Origin: Sphaerisporangium krabiense
Lineage (GTDB): Bacteria > Actinomycetota > Actinomycetes > Streptosporangiales > Streptosporangiaceae
DNA length: 64,000 bases
Reading direction: 5' to 3'
NCBI RefSeq assembly: GCF_014200435.1
Contig: NZ_JACHBR010000002.1
Location: 1,106,501-1,170,500, forward strand
The position numbers and the translations under genes are program-made. This document shows, piece after piece, positions 28,224 to 38,177 of this stretch (positions are counted from its first letter, which is position 1; each line of letters begins with the position of its first letter). The notes beneath the pieces were generated by a model. It saw nothing but the letters and a program-made list of their open reading frames with translations, searched no databases and was not told where the DNA came from.

Positions 28224-28418
28224 ATGCCGAAGATGAAGACGCACAGCGGTGCGAAGAAGCGGTTCCGGCTCAGCGGGTCCGGCAAGGTCATTCGCCGCCG
28301 CGCCAACCGTGCCCACTACAACGAGCACAAGCCGTCCACGCGGACGCGCCGTCTCGCGCCTGAGGTCGTCATGTCCGATGCCGACACCAAGAAGATCAAG
28401 AAGCTGCTGGGCAAGTAA
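28224..28418 (+). CDS. rpmI: 50S ribosomal protein L35
   Basis: The 64-residue, strongly basic product ([20 protein letters not shown]...) is full-length bL35. It follows infC at 153 bases with a structured spacer and precedes rplT by 24 bases, the universal infC-rpmI-rplT order. The ribosome site is GGGAGA before the ATG. Confidence 0.97.
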   Translation: MPKMKTHSGAKKRFRLSGSGKVIRRRANRAHYNEHKPSTRTRRLAPEVVMSDADTKKIKKLLGK

Positions 28419-28442
28419 CCGAACCCCCGGGGAGATAGAACA

Positions 28443-28826
28443 ATGGCACGCGTAAAGCGGGCGCTCAACGCCAAGAAGAAGCGCCGCGTCGTCCTCGAGC
28501 GGGCGAGTGGTTACCGGGGCCAGCGGTCGCGGCTGTACCGCAAGGCCAAGGAGCAGATGCTCCACTCGCTGACCTATGCCTACCGCGACCGCAAGGACAA
28601 GAAGGGCGCGTTCCGGCGCCTGTGGATCCAGCGCATCAACGCCGCCGCGCGCGCGAACGGCATCACCTACAACCGGTTCATCCAGGGCCTGAAGGCCGCC
28701 GGTGTCGAGGTGGACCGCAAGATCCTCGCCGACCTGGCCGTCAACGACGCCCAGGCGTTCGCCGCGCTGGCCGAGGCCGCCAGGAAGGCGCTTCCGGCCG
28801 ACGTGAACGCGCCGGTCGCCGGCTGA
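28443..28826 (+). CDS. rplT: 50S ribosomal protein L20
   Basis: The 127-residue product is bL20, which binds 23S rRNA early in assembly and represses its own operon in several bacteria. The N-terminal helix is highly basic ([37 protein letters not shown] in essence). The globular C-domain includes [40 protein letters not shown] precedes the ATG. Confidence 0.97.
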   Translation: MARVKRALNAKKKRRVVLERASGYRGQRSRLYRKAKEQMLHSLTYAYRDRKDKKGAFRRLWIQRINAAARANGITYNRFIQGLKAAGVEVDRKILADLAVNDAQAFAALAEAARKALPADVNAPVAG

Positions 28827-28939
28827 CGTCCGGCGCACACACGAACTCAGGTGGACGACTCGTTCTCTCGCGGAGCGGGTCGTTCGCCGTTCCGGGGCCC
28901 GCGCGCGGCCGCCCCGGCAGGGCCGTCCAGGGGGACACA

Positions 28940-29752
28940 ATGGCGGGGCCGGAGCTGACCAACATCAAGTCGCCGCGGGTCAAGGCCGCCAGGCGGCTGG
29001 CCAAGCGCGCCTTCCGCGACCGCGACCGCGCGTTCCTGGCGGAGGGCCCGCAGGCCGTCAGGGAGGCGCTGGCGCTGCCCGGCGTCACGGTCGAGCTGTT
29101 CGCCACCGCGGAGGCCGAGGCGCGGCACGCCGACATCGTGGCCGCCGCGCGCGAGGCCGGGGTGCCGGTGTTCGGGGCCAGCGGCGAGGTCATGGCCGAG
29201 CTGGCCCAGACGGTCACCCCGCAGGGCCTGCTGGCCGTCTGCCGGTTCGTGCACGTCCCGCTGGCCGAGGCGGCGCCCGCGGGCGCGGCCCTCGTCGCGG
29301 TGCTCGCGCACGTCCGCGACCCCGGCAACGCGGGCACGGTGCTGCGGACGGCCGACGCGGCCGGCGCGGACGCGGTGGTGTTCACCGACGCCTCGGTGGA
29401 CCCCTACAACGGCAAGTGCGTCCGGGCGAGCGCCGGCAGCCTGTTCCACCTGCCGGTCGTCACCGCAGCCCCGGTGGCGGAGGCGGTGCGCCACCTGAAG
29501 GACGCGGGCCTGCGGGTCCTCGCCGCCGACGGCGCGGGCACCCGCACGCTGGACGACGTGGACCTGGCCGGGCCCACCGCCTGGATCTTCGGGAACGAGG
29601 CGTGGGGCCTGCCGGAGGAACTGCTCAAGCTCGCCGACGAGGTCGTACGGGTGCCGATCTACGGGCGCGCCGAGAGCCTGAACCTCGCGACGGCGGCCGC
29701 CGTCTGCCTGTACGCCTCGGCACGGGCCCAGCGGGCCGCCGCGGCGCGCTGA
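28940..29752 (+). CDS. SpoU/TrmH-family RNA 2'-O-methyltransferase
   Basis: The 270-residue product has an N-terminal L30e-like substrate-binding domain (NIKSPRVKAARRLAKRAFRDR, FLAEGPQAVREAL) and a C-terminal SPOUT knot. Motif 1 is VLAHVRDPGNAGTVLRTADAAGAD, motif 2 WIFGNEAWGLPEE, and motif 3 VPIYGRAESLNLATAAAVCLY. It should methylate a ribose in 23S rRNA or tRNA; the exact site is not predictable here. ATG 28940 has AGGGGGA upstream; the long open frame before it is rplT in another frame. The position between rplT and pheS is conserved in actinomycetes. Confidence 0.92.
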   Translation: MAGPELTNIKSPRVKAARRLAKRAFRDRDRAFLAEGPQAVREALALPGVTVELFATAEAEARHADIVAAAREAGVPVFGASGEVMAELAQTVTPQGLLAVCRFVHVPLAEAAPAGAALVAVLAHVRDPGNAGTVLRTADAAGADAVVFTDASVDPYNGKCVRASAGSLFHLPVVTAAPVAEAVRHLKDAGLRVLAADGAGTRTLDDVDLAGPTAWIFGNEAWGLPEELLKLADEVVRVPIYGRAESLNLATAAAVCLYASARAQRAAAAR

Positions 29753-29809
29753 GACGGGGCGGCACGGCCGTGCGGGCCGCGGCGGGCGGGGCGCGGCCGC
29801 GGGTAGTCC

Positions 29810-29835
29810 CATCGGGCATGGCGGAGCGCCCGATG
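29810..29835 (+). terminator. Hairpin after the RNA methyltransferase gene
   Basis: CATCGGGC (29810-29817) pairs with GCCCGATG (29828-29835) around a 10-nt loop. A perfect palindrome, GCACGGCCGTGC (29762-29773), also lies ten bases after the stop. Either could act as terminator before the histidine kinase gene. Confidence 0.45.
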
Positions 29836-29902
29836 CCCGGCGTAGGGCTGCCGTCGGGCACGGGAAACCCGCTATTGTCGGCCCTGTAGGGTCGAGGAGG
29901 CG

Positions 29903-30988
29903 ATGGTGCGCGGCGGACGAACCCACGGGCAGGAGGCCGATGCCGCATGCCTGATCGACGTCGACGACCTTCCCGACGGGGTGATCGTGGCCGACGCGCG
30001 CGGCCGGGTGGTCGCCTTCAACCACGCCGCCTCCAGCCTGACGGGCGCCGACCGCGAGGCCGTCCTCGGCGGTCACCTGCCCGAGGTGCTGCCCTTTCGG
30101 GACAACGACGGCCGCGACTGGTGGAAGTGGCTGGACGCCTACGGGGGGCTGCGCATCCGCAGCCGCCAGCCGGAGTGCTCGCTGTACCTGCCGGGCCGCC
30201 ACGAGATGCTGGTCTCGGTCCGTTTCGTGCGCAGCCCTCGCCGCGGCGGCGACGTCGTCCGCGTGGTGATCACGCTGCGCGACGCCGCGGCCCGTGCCCG
30301 GCTGGAGCGCAGCAGGGCCGATCTGGTCTCCACCGTCGCCCACGAGCTGCGGTCCCCGCTGACCAGCGTCAAGGGGTTCACCGCGACGCTGCTGGCCAAG
30401 TGGGGCCGCTTCACCGACGACCAGAAGCGCGTGATGCTGGAGACGGTGAACGCCGACGCCGACCGCGTCACCCGGCTGATCACCGAGCTGCTGGACGTCT
30501 CGCGCATCGAGTCGGGCCGGCTGCAGATCCACCGCCAGGTCGTGGACGTCCCCGCCCGCGCCCGTAAGATCATCGAAGGCCGGGTGGCGGCGGGGGAGCC
30601 GGAGGACCGCTTCCGGCTCGACGTACGGGGCGGGCTTCCCGAGATGTGGCTCGACCAGGACAAGATCGACCAGATCCTGGGCAACCTGCTGGAAAACGCG
30701 GTGCGCCACGGACGCGGTACCGTGACGATAGTGGTGGAGCCGGTCGAGTGGGGAGTCGCCGTGTCCGTGCGCGACCAGGGTGAGGGTGTCGCACCCGAGC
30801 TGGCCTCGCGCGTCTTCCGCCAGTTCTGGCGGGGCAACGGGCGGCGCCGGGGTGGCACCGGTCTCGGCCTGTTCATCGTCAAGGGCTTGGTCGAGGCGCA
30901 CGGTGGGACGATCACCGTGCAGCGTGCTCCGGGCGGCGGCGCGGAGTTCCGATTTACCATGCCCGCCGGCACTCCCGACTTCGCCTGA
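29903..30988 (+). CDS. Cytoplasmic PAS-domain sensor histidine kinase
   Basis: The 361-residue kinase has no membrane segment. A PAS domain (about 18-125; DDLPDGVIVADARGRVVAFNHAA) precedes HisKA with the phospho-acceptor H147 in VSTVAHELRSPLTS, then a HATPase domain with N-box NLLENAVRHG, VRDQGEGV and GTGLGLFIVKGLVEAHGG. No response regulator is adjacent, so it is an orphan; its signal is probably intracellular (redox, ligand or energy). ATG 29903 is only two bases from GAGGAGG; GTG 29906, at five bases, may be the true start. Confidence 0.9.
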   Translation: MVRGGRTHGQEADAACLIDVDDLPDGVIVADARGRVVAFNHAASSLTGADREAVLGGHLPEVLPFRDNDGRDWWKWLDAYGGLRIRSRQPECSLYLPGRHEMLVSVRFVRSPRRGGDVVRVVITLRDAAARARLERSRADLVSTVAHELRSPLTSVKGFTATLLAKWGRFTDDQKRVMLETVNADADRVTRLITELLDVSRIESGRLQIHRQVVDVPARARKIIEGRVAAGEPEDRFRLDVRGGLPEMWLDQDKIDQILGNLLENAVRHGRGTVTIVVEPVEWGVAVSVRDQGEGVAPELASRVFRQFWRGNGRRRGGTGLGLFIVKGLVEAHGGTITVQRAPGGGAEFRFTMPAGTPDFA

Positions 30989-32285
<1,297 letters not shown>

Positions 32286-32286
<1 letters not shown>

Positions 32287-34823
32287 TGAAGTTCCCGCTC
32301 TCCTGGCTGCGGGAGTACGTCGACCTGCCCGCCGTCACCGCCCACGAGGTCGCCGACAGGCTCACCGCGGCCGGCCTCAAGCTGGAGTCGATCGAGTCCG
32401 TCGGCTACGACATCAAGAACGTCGTCGTCGGCGAGGTGCTCTCCATCGAGGAGCTCACCGGCTTCAAGAAGCCGATCCGCTACTGCTCGGTGGAGGTCGG
32501 CGAGGCCGCGCCCCGCTGGATCATCTGCGGCGCCACCAACTTCGCGGTCGGCGACCGGGTGGTGGTGGCGCTCCCGGGCGCCGTGCTGCCCGGCGGCTTC
32601 GAGGTCGGGTCGCGCAAGACCTACGGCCACGTGTCCGACGGCATGATCTGCTCGGCGCGCGAGCTCGGCGTCGGCGACGACCACGACGGCATCCTGATCC
32701 TGCCGTCCGACAGCCACCTCGGCGCCGACGTGGTCGAGCTGCTCGGCCTGCGCGACGACGTCATCGAGATCGAGGTCACCCCCGACCGGGGGTACGCCCT
32801 GTCGATCAGAGGGGTGGCGCGCGAGGCCGCCGCCGCGTTCGGCGTGCCCTGGCACGACCCCGCCGACGTGGAGCCTCCGTCCTCCACCGGCGAGTCGCAC
32901 CCGGCGTCCATCGCCGACCCCACCGCCTGCGACCGCTTCGTGCTGCGCTCGGTGACCGGGTTCGACCCCAAGGCCGAGACCCCGATGTGGCTGCAGGTCC
33001 GCCTGATCCGCGCGGGCATGCGCCCGGTGTCGCTGGCCGTGGACGTCACCAACTACGTGATGCTCGAGCTCGGCCAGCCGCTGCACGCCTTCGACCGCTC
33101 CCGGCTGAGCGGCCCCATCGTGGTGCGCAGGTCCGAGCCGGGGGAGACGCTGGAGACCCTCGACCACGTCGTGCGCGAGCTCCACCCCGATGACATCCTG
33201 ATCACCGACGAGTCCGGGGCGATCTCCATGGCCGGCACCATGGGCGGCCTGGAGACCGAGATCTCCGACGAGTCCACCGACCTGGTCATCGAGGCCGCCC
33301 ACTTCTCCGCGGGCGGCGTCGCGCGCATGTCGCGCCGCCACAACCTGGTCAGCGAGGCCTCGCGCCGCTTCGAGCGCGGCGTGGACCGCGAGCTGCCGGT
33401 GTACGCGTCGTGGCGCGCGGTGCAGTTGCTGGTCGCGTTCGGCGGCGGCACGGCCGGCGCCGGGGTCACCGACGTCTCGATCGACGTCGAGCCCGAGACG
33501 ATCACGATGGCGGCCGACCACCCCGACCGCGTGGCGGGCGTGACCTACGGCCGTGACACGGTGGTGCGCCGCCTGGAGCAGGTCGGGTGCACGGTCGTCG
33601 GCGCCCCCGATCCCACCGGGCAGGAGGGCGGCGAGGCGCTCCCGGCCGACGTCCTGGAGGGCCCGAGCGGCGCGGCGGGCACGCTCACGGTGACGCCGCC
33701 GTCCTGGCGTCCCGACCTGACCGACCCCAACGACCTGGCGGAAGAGGTCATCCGGCTGGAGGGGTACGACAAGCTCCCCTCGGTGCTGCCGGCCGCCCCC
33801 GCCGGGGCGGGCCTCACCGAGGCGCAGCGCCTGCGCCGCCGCGTCGGCCGTGCCCTGGCCGCCGCCGGGTACGTCGAGACCCTGGCCTACCCGTTCATGG
33901 GCGCGCGCGACCTGGACGCCCTGCAGCTCCCGGCCGACGACGCGCGGCGCCGGGCCGTCCGCCTGGCCAACCCGCTCAGCGAGGACGAGCCGCTGCTGCG
34001 CACCACGCTGCTGCCGGGGCTGCTGAAGACCCTGGTCCGCAACGTCGGGCGCGGCTTCGGCGACGTCGCGCTGTTCGAGTCCGGCCTGGTCTACCGGCCC
34101 GAGGCCGGGGCGCCGGAGCAGGCCCCGGTGCTCGGCGTGGAGCGCCGTCCCACCGCGGAGGAGCTGGCCACGATCACCGCGGCGCTGCCGCGTCAGCCGC
34201 TGCGGCTGGCCGTCGTGCTGGCGGGCGAGCGTGACCGGTCCGGCTGGTGGGGCGGGGGCCGCCAGGCGTCCTGGGCCGACGCGATCGAGGCCGCCCGGGT
34301 CGTCGCCCGTCAGGCAGGCGTCGAGCTCACCGTCACCGCCGACCGGCACGAGCCGTGGCACCCGGGCCGGTGCGCCGCGCTCCACCTCGGCGAGACCCTG
34401 GTCGGCCACGCCGGCGAGCTGCACCCCCGGGTGGTCGAGGCGCTCGGGCTGCCGCCGCGCACCTGCGCGATGGAGCTGGAGCTGACGGTCCTGGAGGCGG
34501 GCCTGACCGGTCCGGCCCAGGCGGCGGCGGTGTCGGCCTACCCGGTCGCCACGCAGGACGTCGCGCTGGTCGTGCCGGTCGGCGCGCGGGTGGCCGACGT
34601 CGAGGCGGCGCTGCGCGAGGGCGCGGGCGAGCTGCTGGAGTCGATCCGGCTGTTCGACGTCTACACCGGGGAGCAGGCCGGCGAGGGCAACAAGTCCCTG
34701 GCCTACAGCCTGCGGTTCCGCGCCCCCGACCGCACGCTCACCGTCGAGGAGACCACCGCGGCGCGTGACGCCGCCGTGGCCCTGGCCGCCGAGCGCACCG
34801 GCGCCCGGCTGCGCGGAGCCTGA
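32286..34823 (+). CDS. pheT: Phenylalanyl-tRNA synthetase beta subunit
   Basis: PheT carries the editing and tRNA-binding parts. In order across 845 residues: an N-terminal B1 segment ([19 protein letters not shown]), an EMAP-like OB fold (about 40-150, [17 protein letters not shown]), the B3/4 editing domain ([38 protein letters not shown]), B5 ([20 protein letters not shown]), an inactive class II core, and the C-terminal FDX-ACB domain ([28 protein letters not shown]). TGATG overlap with pheS implies coupled, equimolar synthesis. Confidence 0.96.
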
Positions 34824-34825
34824 GC

Positions 34826-34866
34826 CGGCGGGCGCGGCGCGGACGTCCTCCGCGCCGCACCCGCCG
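34826..34866. terminator. Terminator between pheT and the convergent acylase gene
   Basis: GCGGCGCGGA (34834-34843) pairs with TCCGCGCCGC (34849-34858) over a 5-nt loop. After one mismatch the stem continues with CGGCGGG (34826-34832) against CCCGCCG (34860-34866). It lies between two convergent stops and can serve both. Confidence 0.8.
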
Positions 34867-34871
34867 CCGGG

Positions 34872-37800
34872 TCAGCGCGGGTAGACCTCCATCTCGTACA
34901 GCGAGTAGCCGTAGGACGTGCCCCGCGTGATGCCGCGCATGCGGACGTAACGGGTCGTCACGGGGGCGAAGGTCAGGTTGTCGACGCCGCCGTCGCCCCC
35001 GGCCGTCGCGGCGGCCGTGGTCCAGGCCGACCCGTCGGAGGAGGTCTGGATCTCGTACGCCGCCCCGTAGGCCGCCTCCCAGCGCAGCACGACCCGGGAC
35101 ACCGTCTTCGGCGCCCCGAGGTCCACCTGGAGCCACTGGCCGTCGCTCGCCTGACTGGCCCAGCGCGTCGTGGGGTTCCCGTCGACCGCCTGGCTCGCCG
35201 GGTAGTAGGGGATGAGCTGCGTGCTGGACGCCCGCGCGGACGCCCCGGCGGCGAGGTCGCCGATCGGGTCGCCCCGGTGGGCGGGGAACGAGACGGCCTG
35301 CTGGTAGGTCGGCCGGTTCTGCCAGGAGATGAGCTGCTGCTTGATGCCGCCGAGCGGGGAGTGCCGCACGGCGTCGGCGCACCACTGGTCGCCCGCGGCG
35401 CACGCCTCGTCGGCGGGGTAGGTCGTGGCGGCGGGCTCGGCGAGGGCCGCGGCCAGGCTGCTCAGCAGGACGGCGCGGCAGCCGGCGAGCGTGCCGTCCC
35501 CGCAGTAGCGCCGGGGGAGCGGGCCGGCGACCCGGTCGCCGAGCACGGTCCTGAGGTCCTTGCTCACATAGCCCCACCAGCCGTACTGGAACGCCGAGCC
35601 CTTGTGGGCCTGCGCCTCGTTGGCGGAGGTGGGCAGCGAGGACACGTCGCCCTGCTGGCGCCCGGACGGCGACTCGTTGACCTGCAGCGCGTCGACCAGC
35701 GCCTGGTACAGCCCGTCGCCGAGGCCGGGCTTGAACTGCGCCCGGACCAGCAGCGGCCACCAGGCGTCGAAGGCGCGTATCGCGTCGGCGTGCGCGTACG
35801 CCCTGCTGCCGGGCGAGGTCTCCAGCCGCCGGGCGCCGGAGGTGGCCCAGGCCGACAGCTTGGACACCGCCGAGGCCAGGGACGGGTCGGTGACGGGCGC
35901 GCTGGTGAGCACGCGCAGCAGGTCGGGCAGGACCTTCCTGCCGCGCAGGTCGGTGACGGCGGCGTCGGCCATGATCCGCACGGTGCCCGCGCGGTCCAGC
36001 CTGCCCGTGCCCGCGAGCGCGGCCTTGACCGGGGCGTCCAGCAGGTCCACCCGGTGGACCGGGCCGAAGCTGAAGTTGCCGTCGGCGGCGCCGTAGTCCT
36101 TGGCCTGCTTGTTGTTCCAGCTCACCAGGTAATCCTGGTTCGCGGTCTGCGGGTGGGCGGCGGGCGGGGTGTAGGACGCGGTGTTGGTGGCGGGGTCGAA
36201 GCCGGCCCACTCGTGGGCGGCGTCGGCGGTCATCGGCAGGCCCGGGTCGGCGGCGGGCGGACGGACCGGGGTGTCGCCGGACATGAAGTACGCCGCGTCG
36301 GTGGAGTTCACGAAGAACCAGTTGAACGCGAAGCCGATCTTCGACGCGGAGGCGGTGAAGGCGGCCGCGTCGCCCATCTGGGCGGGGTCGTTGAACATCT
36401 GGAAGCCGATGGCCGAGTCGGCCTCGTGCCGGTAGGTGGAGCGCAGGGTGGTGAACGCGGCGGGTTTCCCGCCCACGGTGCCGCGCCAGGTGACCAGGCC
36501 GTACTTGGTGCGCTGGATGACCAGGTCGTAGGACCCGGCCGCGGTGGAGTCGGCGACGGTGGGCTTCCAGGAGTTGGTCTTGCGCAACGTCTCCATGGGC
36601 GTGCAGACGCCGCGGTACAGGTAGTGGGAGGTGGCGGCGGTGACCGGGCCGCCGCCGGGCTCGCACAGCTCCAGGGCGTAGGTGTCGGTGATGTCCTGGC
36701 CGCTGGAGGTGGCGCTCCAGGCGTAGTCGGTGCCCCGGCCGAGCAGCACGTACATGTTGAGCCCGGCGAACGCCGCGCCGCGCGCCCGGACGCCGGGGCC
36801 TGACAGCTCCTGCAGCATGAGCAGTTGCGGGGCGAAGTAGCCGGTCTGGGGTCCGAACACCGCGATGGGGTGGCCGGTGGCGGACTCGGCGGCCGAGACC
36901 ACGATCGCGTTGGACATGCCCGGCCGGGAGTTGTCGACGGTGAGGCCGCCGAGCACGCCGGTGCCGCGGGCGGCGGCGGGGACGGGGGCGGTGGCCGAGC
37001 CCTTCTCGTTCTGGGTGATGTCGACGGGCGCGGCGGCGTCGGGCAGCACGACGCCGGTCGCGGCGGGCGCGTCGCCGGAGGGGAAGCTCTGCCCGTTGTG
37101 CAGGGTGAGGGTGGCCTCGGGGTCGTTGCGGGCGCGGAACGCCTCCCAGGCCTGGTCGCCGGCCGCGGCGCCGTACTTGGCGCGGGCGGCGACGCGGACC
37201 AGCGCCGACCGCATCTCGGCCCCGCCGCCCCCGCCGAAGAGGCCGCCGATGACGCCGGAGATCGCCACCACGTCGGTGAGCGTGAAGCGCTGGGGCCCGC
37301 CGGCGTTGGTGACCGCGTCGAGGTGGCCGGTGAGCACGTACTCGCCGGGGCAGTTCCGGCCGGCCATGCACCGGTCGATGTAGGCGTTGATCCCGGCGAC
37401 GTACTGGCTCACGTCGGCGTACAGCCGGGCGCCGGGCGGGCCGGAGTCCCTGAGCCGGGTGATCTGGGCCTCCAGGTCGGCCTCGGTGTAGGGGGAGTTG
37501 CGCCAGACGCTCTGCTCCAGCTCCCGGTTGCCGGGGGCGCCGCCCGCGAACGACGTCAGCTCGCCCCGGCCGACGTGCCGCATCAGGTCCATGACCCACA
37601 GCCGGTCCTCGGCGCCCGCGTACCCGGCGCCGAACATCGTCCCCTCGCGGGTCGTGCCGGTGACGTGCGGGACGCCGGTCGCCTTGTCCCTGACGATCGT
37701 CACGTCGGAGCGCGGGCTGACGGTGCTCTCGACCTGGCCGGCGGGCACGCCGAAGGAGGCGTCGCCGAAGAACCGCGAGATCTGGTCCTCGGTCAGCCCC

Positions 37801-38060
37801 GTGTAGCCGGAGATGAGGCCGGCGTACTTGGCGAGCTGGTCGCCGGAGTGCGGGGGCATGGTGCCGAGCGCCTGGTGGGCGAGGATCTCGGCGAGGGTCG
37901 CGTCGCCGTTCTGGCCGGGCGGCAGGACGTCCGCGCACTGGCCGAGGCAGTAGTCGTCGGGGGTGTAGACGGCGGCGGAGACGGGGACGACGGGGGAGGC
38001 CAGCGCGACGATCACCAGCGCGGACGCCGCGGTGATCACCCGCCGGAGACGAGCGTGCAT
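34872..38060 (-). CDS. Secreted penicillin-acylase-family Ntn hydrolase with C-terminal F5/8 type C domain
   Basis: The 1,062-residue preproprotein has a signal peptide (1-29, cleavage near PVSA-AV), an alpha segment with SDVTIVRDKATGVPHVTGTTREGTMFGAGYAGAEDRLW, and a new N-terminus at S383 in GMSNAIVVS, the self-cleavage and catalytic Ser of this superfamily. The beta segment follows (PQTGYFAPQLLMLQEL, YAWSATSSGQDITDTY). The last 130 residues form a discoidin-like domain (ASSTQLIPYYPASQAVDGNPTTRWASQ in essence, YVRMRGITRG). It should hydrolyse amide bonds (acyl-homoserine lactones, lipopeptides or beta-lactams) outside the cell. ATG 38060 has GGGGG six bases upstream. Confidence 0.88.
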   Translation of the reverse strand: MHARLRRVITAASALVIVALASPVVPVSAAVYTPDDYCLGQCADVLPPGQNGDATLAEILAHQALGTMPPHSGDQLAKYAGLISGYTGLTEDQISRFFGDASFGVPAGQVESTVSPRSDVTIVRDKATGVPHVTGTTREGTMFGAGYAGAEDRLWVMDLMRHVGRGELTSFAGGAPGNRELEQSVWRNSPYTEADLEAQITRLRDSGPPGARLYADVSQYVAGINAYIDRCMAGRNCPGEYVLTGHLDAVTNAGGPQRFTLTDVVAISGVIGGLFGGGGGAEMRSALVRVAARAKYGAAAGDQAWEAFRARNDPEATLTLHNGQSFPSGDAPAATGVVLPDAAAPVDITQNEKGSATAPVPAAARGTGVLGGLTVDNSRPGMSNAIVVSAAESATGHPIAVFGPQTGYFAPQLLMLQELSGPGVRARGAAFAGLNMYVLLGRGTDYAWSATSSGQDITDTYALELCEPGGGPVTAATSHYLYRGVCTPMETLRKTNSWKPTVADSTAAGSYDLVIQRTKYGLVTWRGTVGGKPAAFTTLRSTYRHEADSAIGFQMFNDPAQMGDAAAFTASASKIGFAFNWFFVNSTDAAYFMSGDTPVRPPAADPGLPMTADAAHEWAGFDPATNTASYTPPAAHPQTANQDYLVSWNNKQAKDYGAADGNFSFGPVHRVDLLDAPVKAALAGTGRLDRAGTVRIMADAAVTDLRGRKVLPDLLRVLTSAPVTDPSLASAVSKLSAWATSGARRLETSPGSRAYAHADAIRAFDAWWPLLVRAQFKPGLGDGLYQALVDALQVNESPSGRQQGDVSSLPTSANEAQAHKGSAFQYGWWGYVSKDLRTVLGDRVAGPLPRRYCGDGTLAGCRAVLLSSLAAALAEPAATTYPADEACAAGDQWCADAVRHSPLGGIKQQLISWQNRPTYQQAVSFPAHRGDPIGDLAAGASARASSTQLIPYYPASQAVDGNPTTRWASQASDGQWLQVDLGAPKTVSRVVLRWEAAYGAAYEIQTSSDGSAWTTAAATAGGDGGVDNLTFAPVTTRYVRMRGITRGTSYGYSLYEMEVYPR

Positions 38061-38111
38061 GGAGAACCCCCAAAACATGAGGCGGACTCGGAAGTCGCTG
38101 AGCTTGGGAGG

Positions 38112-38140
38112 AACATACGCTCGCGCGCGGACGCGATCAA
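38112..38140 (-). promoter_or_regulatory. Promoter of the acylase gene
   Basis: On the minus strand TTGATC (38135-38140) is followed after exactly 17 bases by TATGTT (38112-38117). This is a near-consensus vegetative promoter giving a leader of about 45 nt. The acylase is therefore transcribed independently of the GTPase operon upstream. Confidence 0.7.
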
Positions 38141-38177
38141 TGGGCCGTGTGGAATCCCTCCACCGGAGCGGTCAAGT

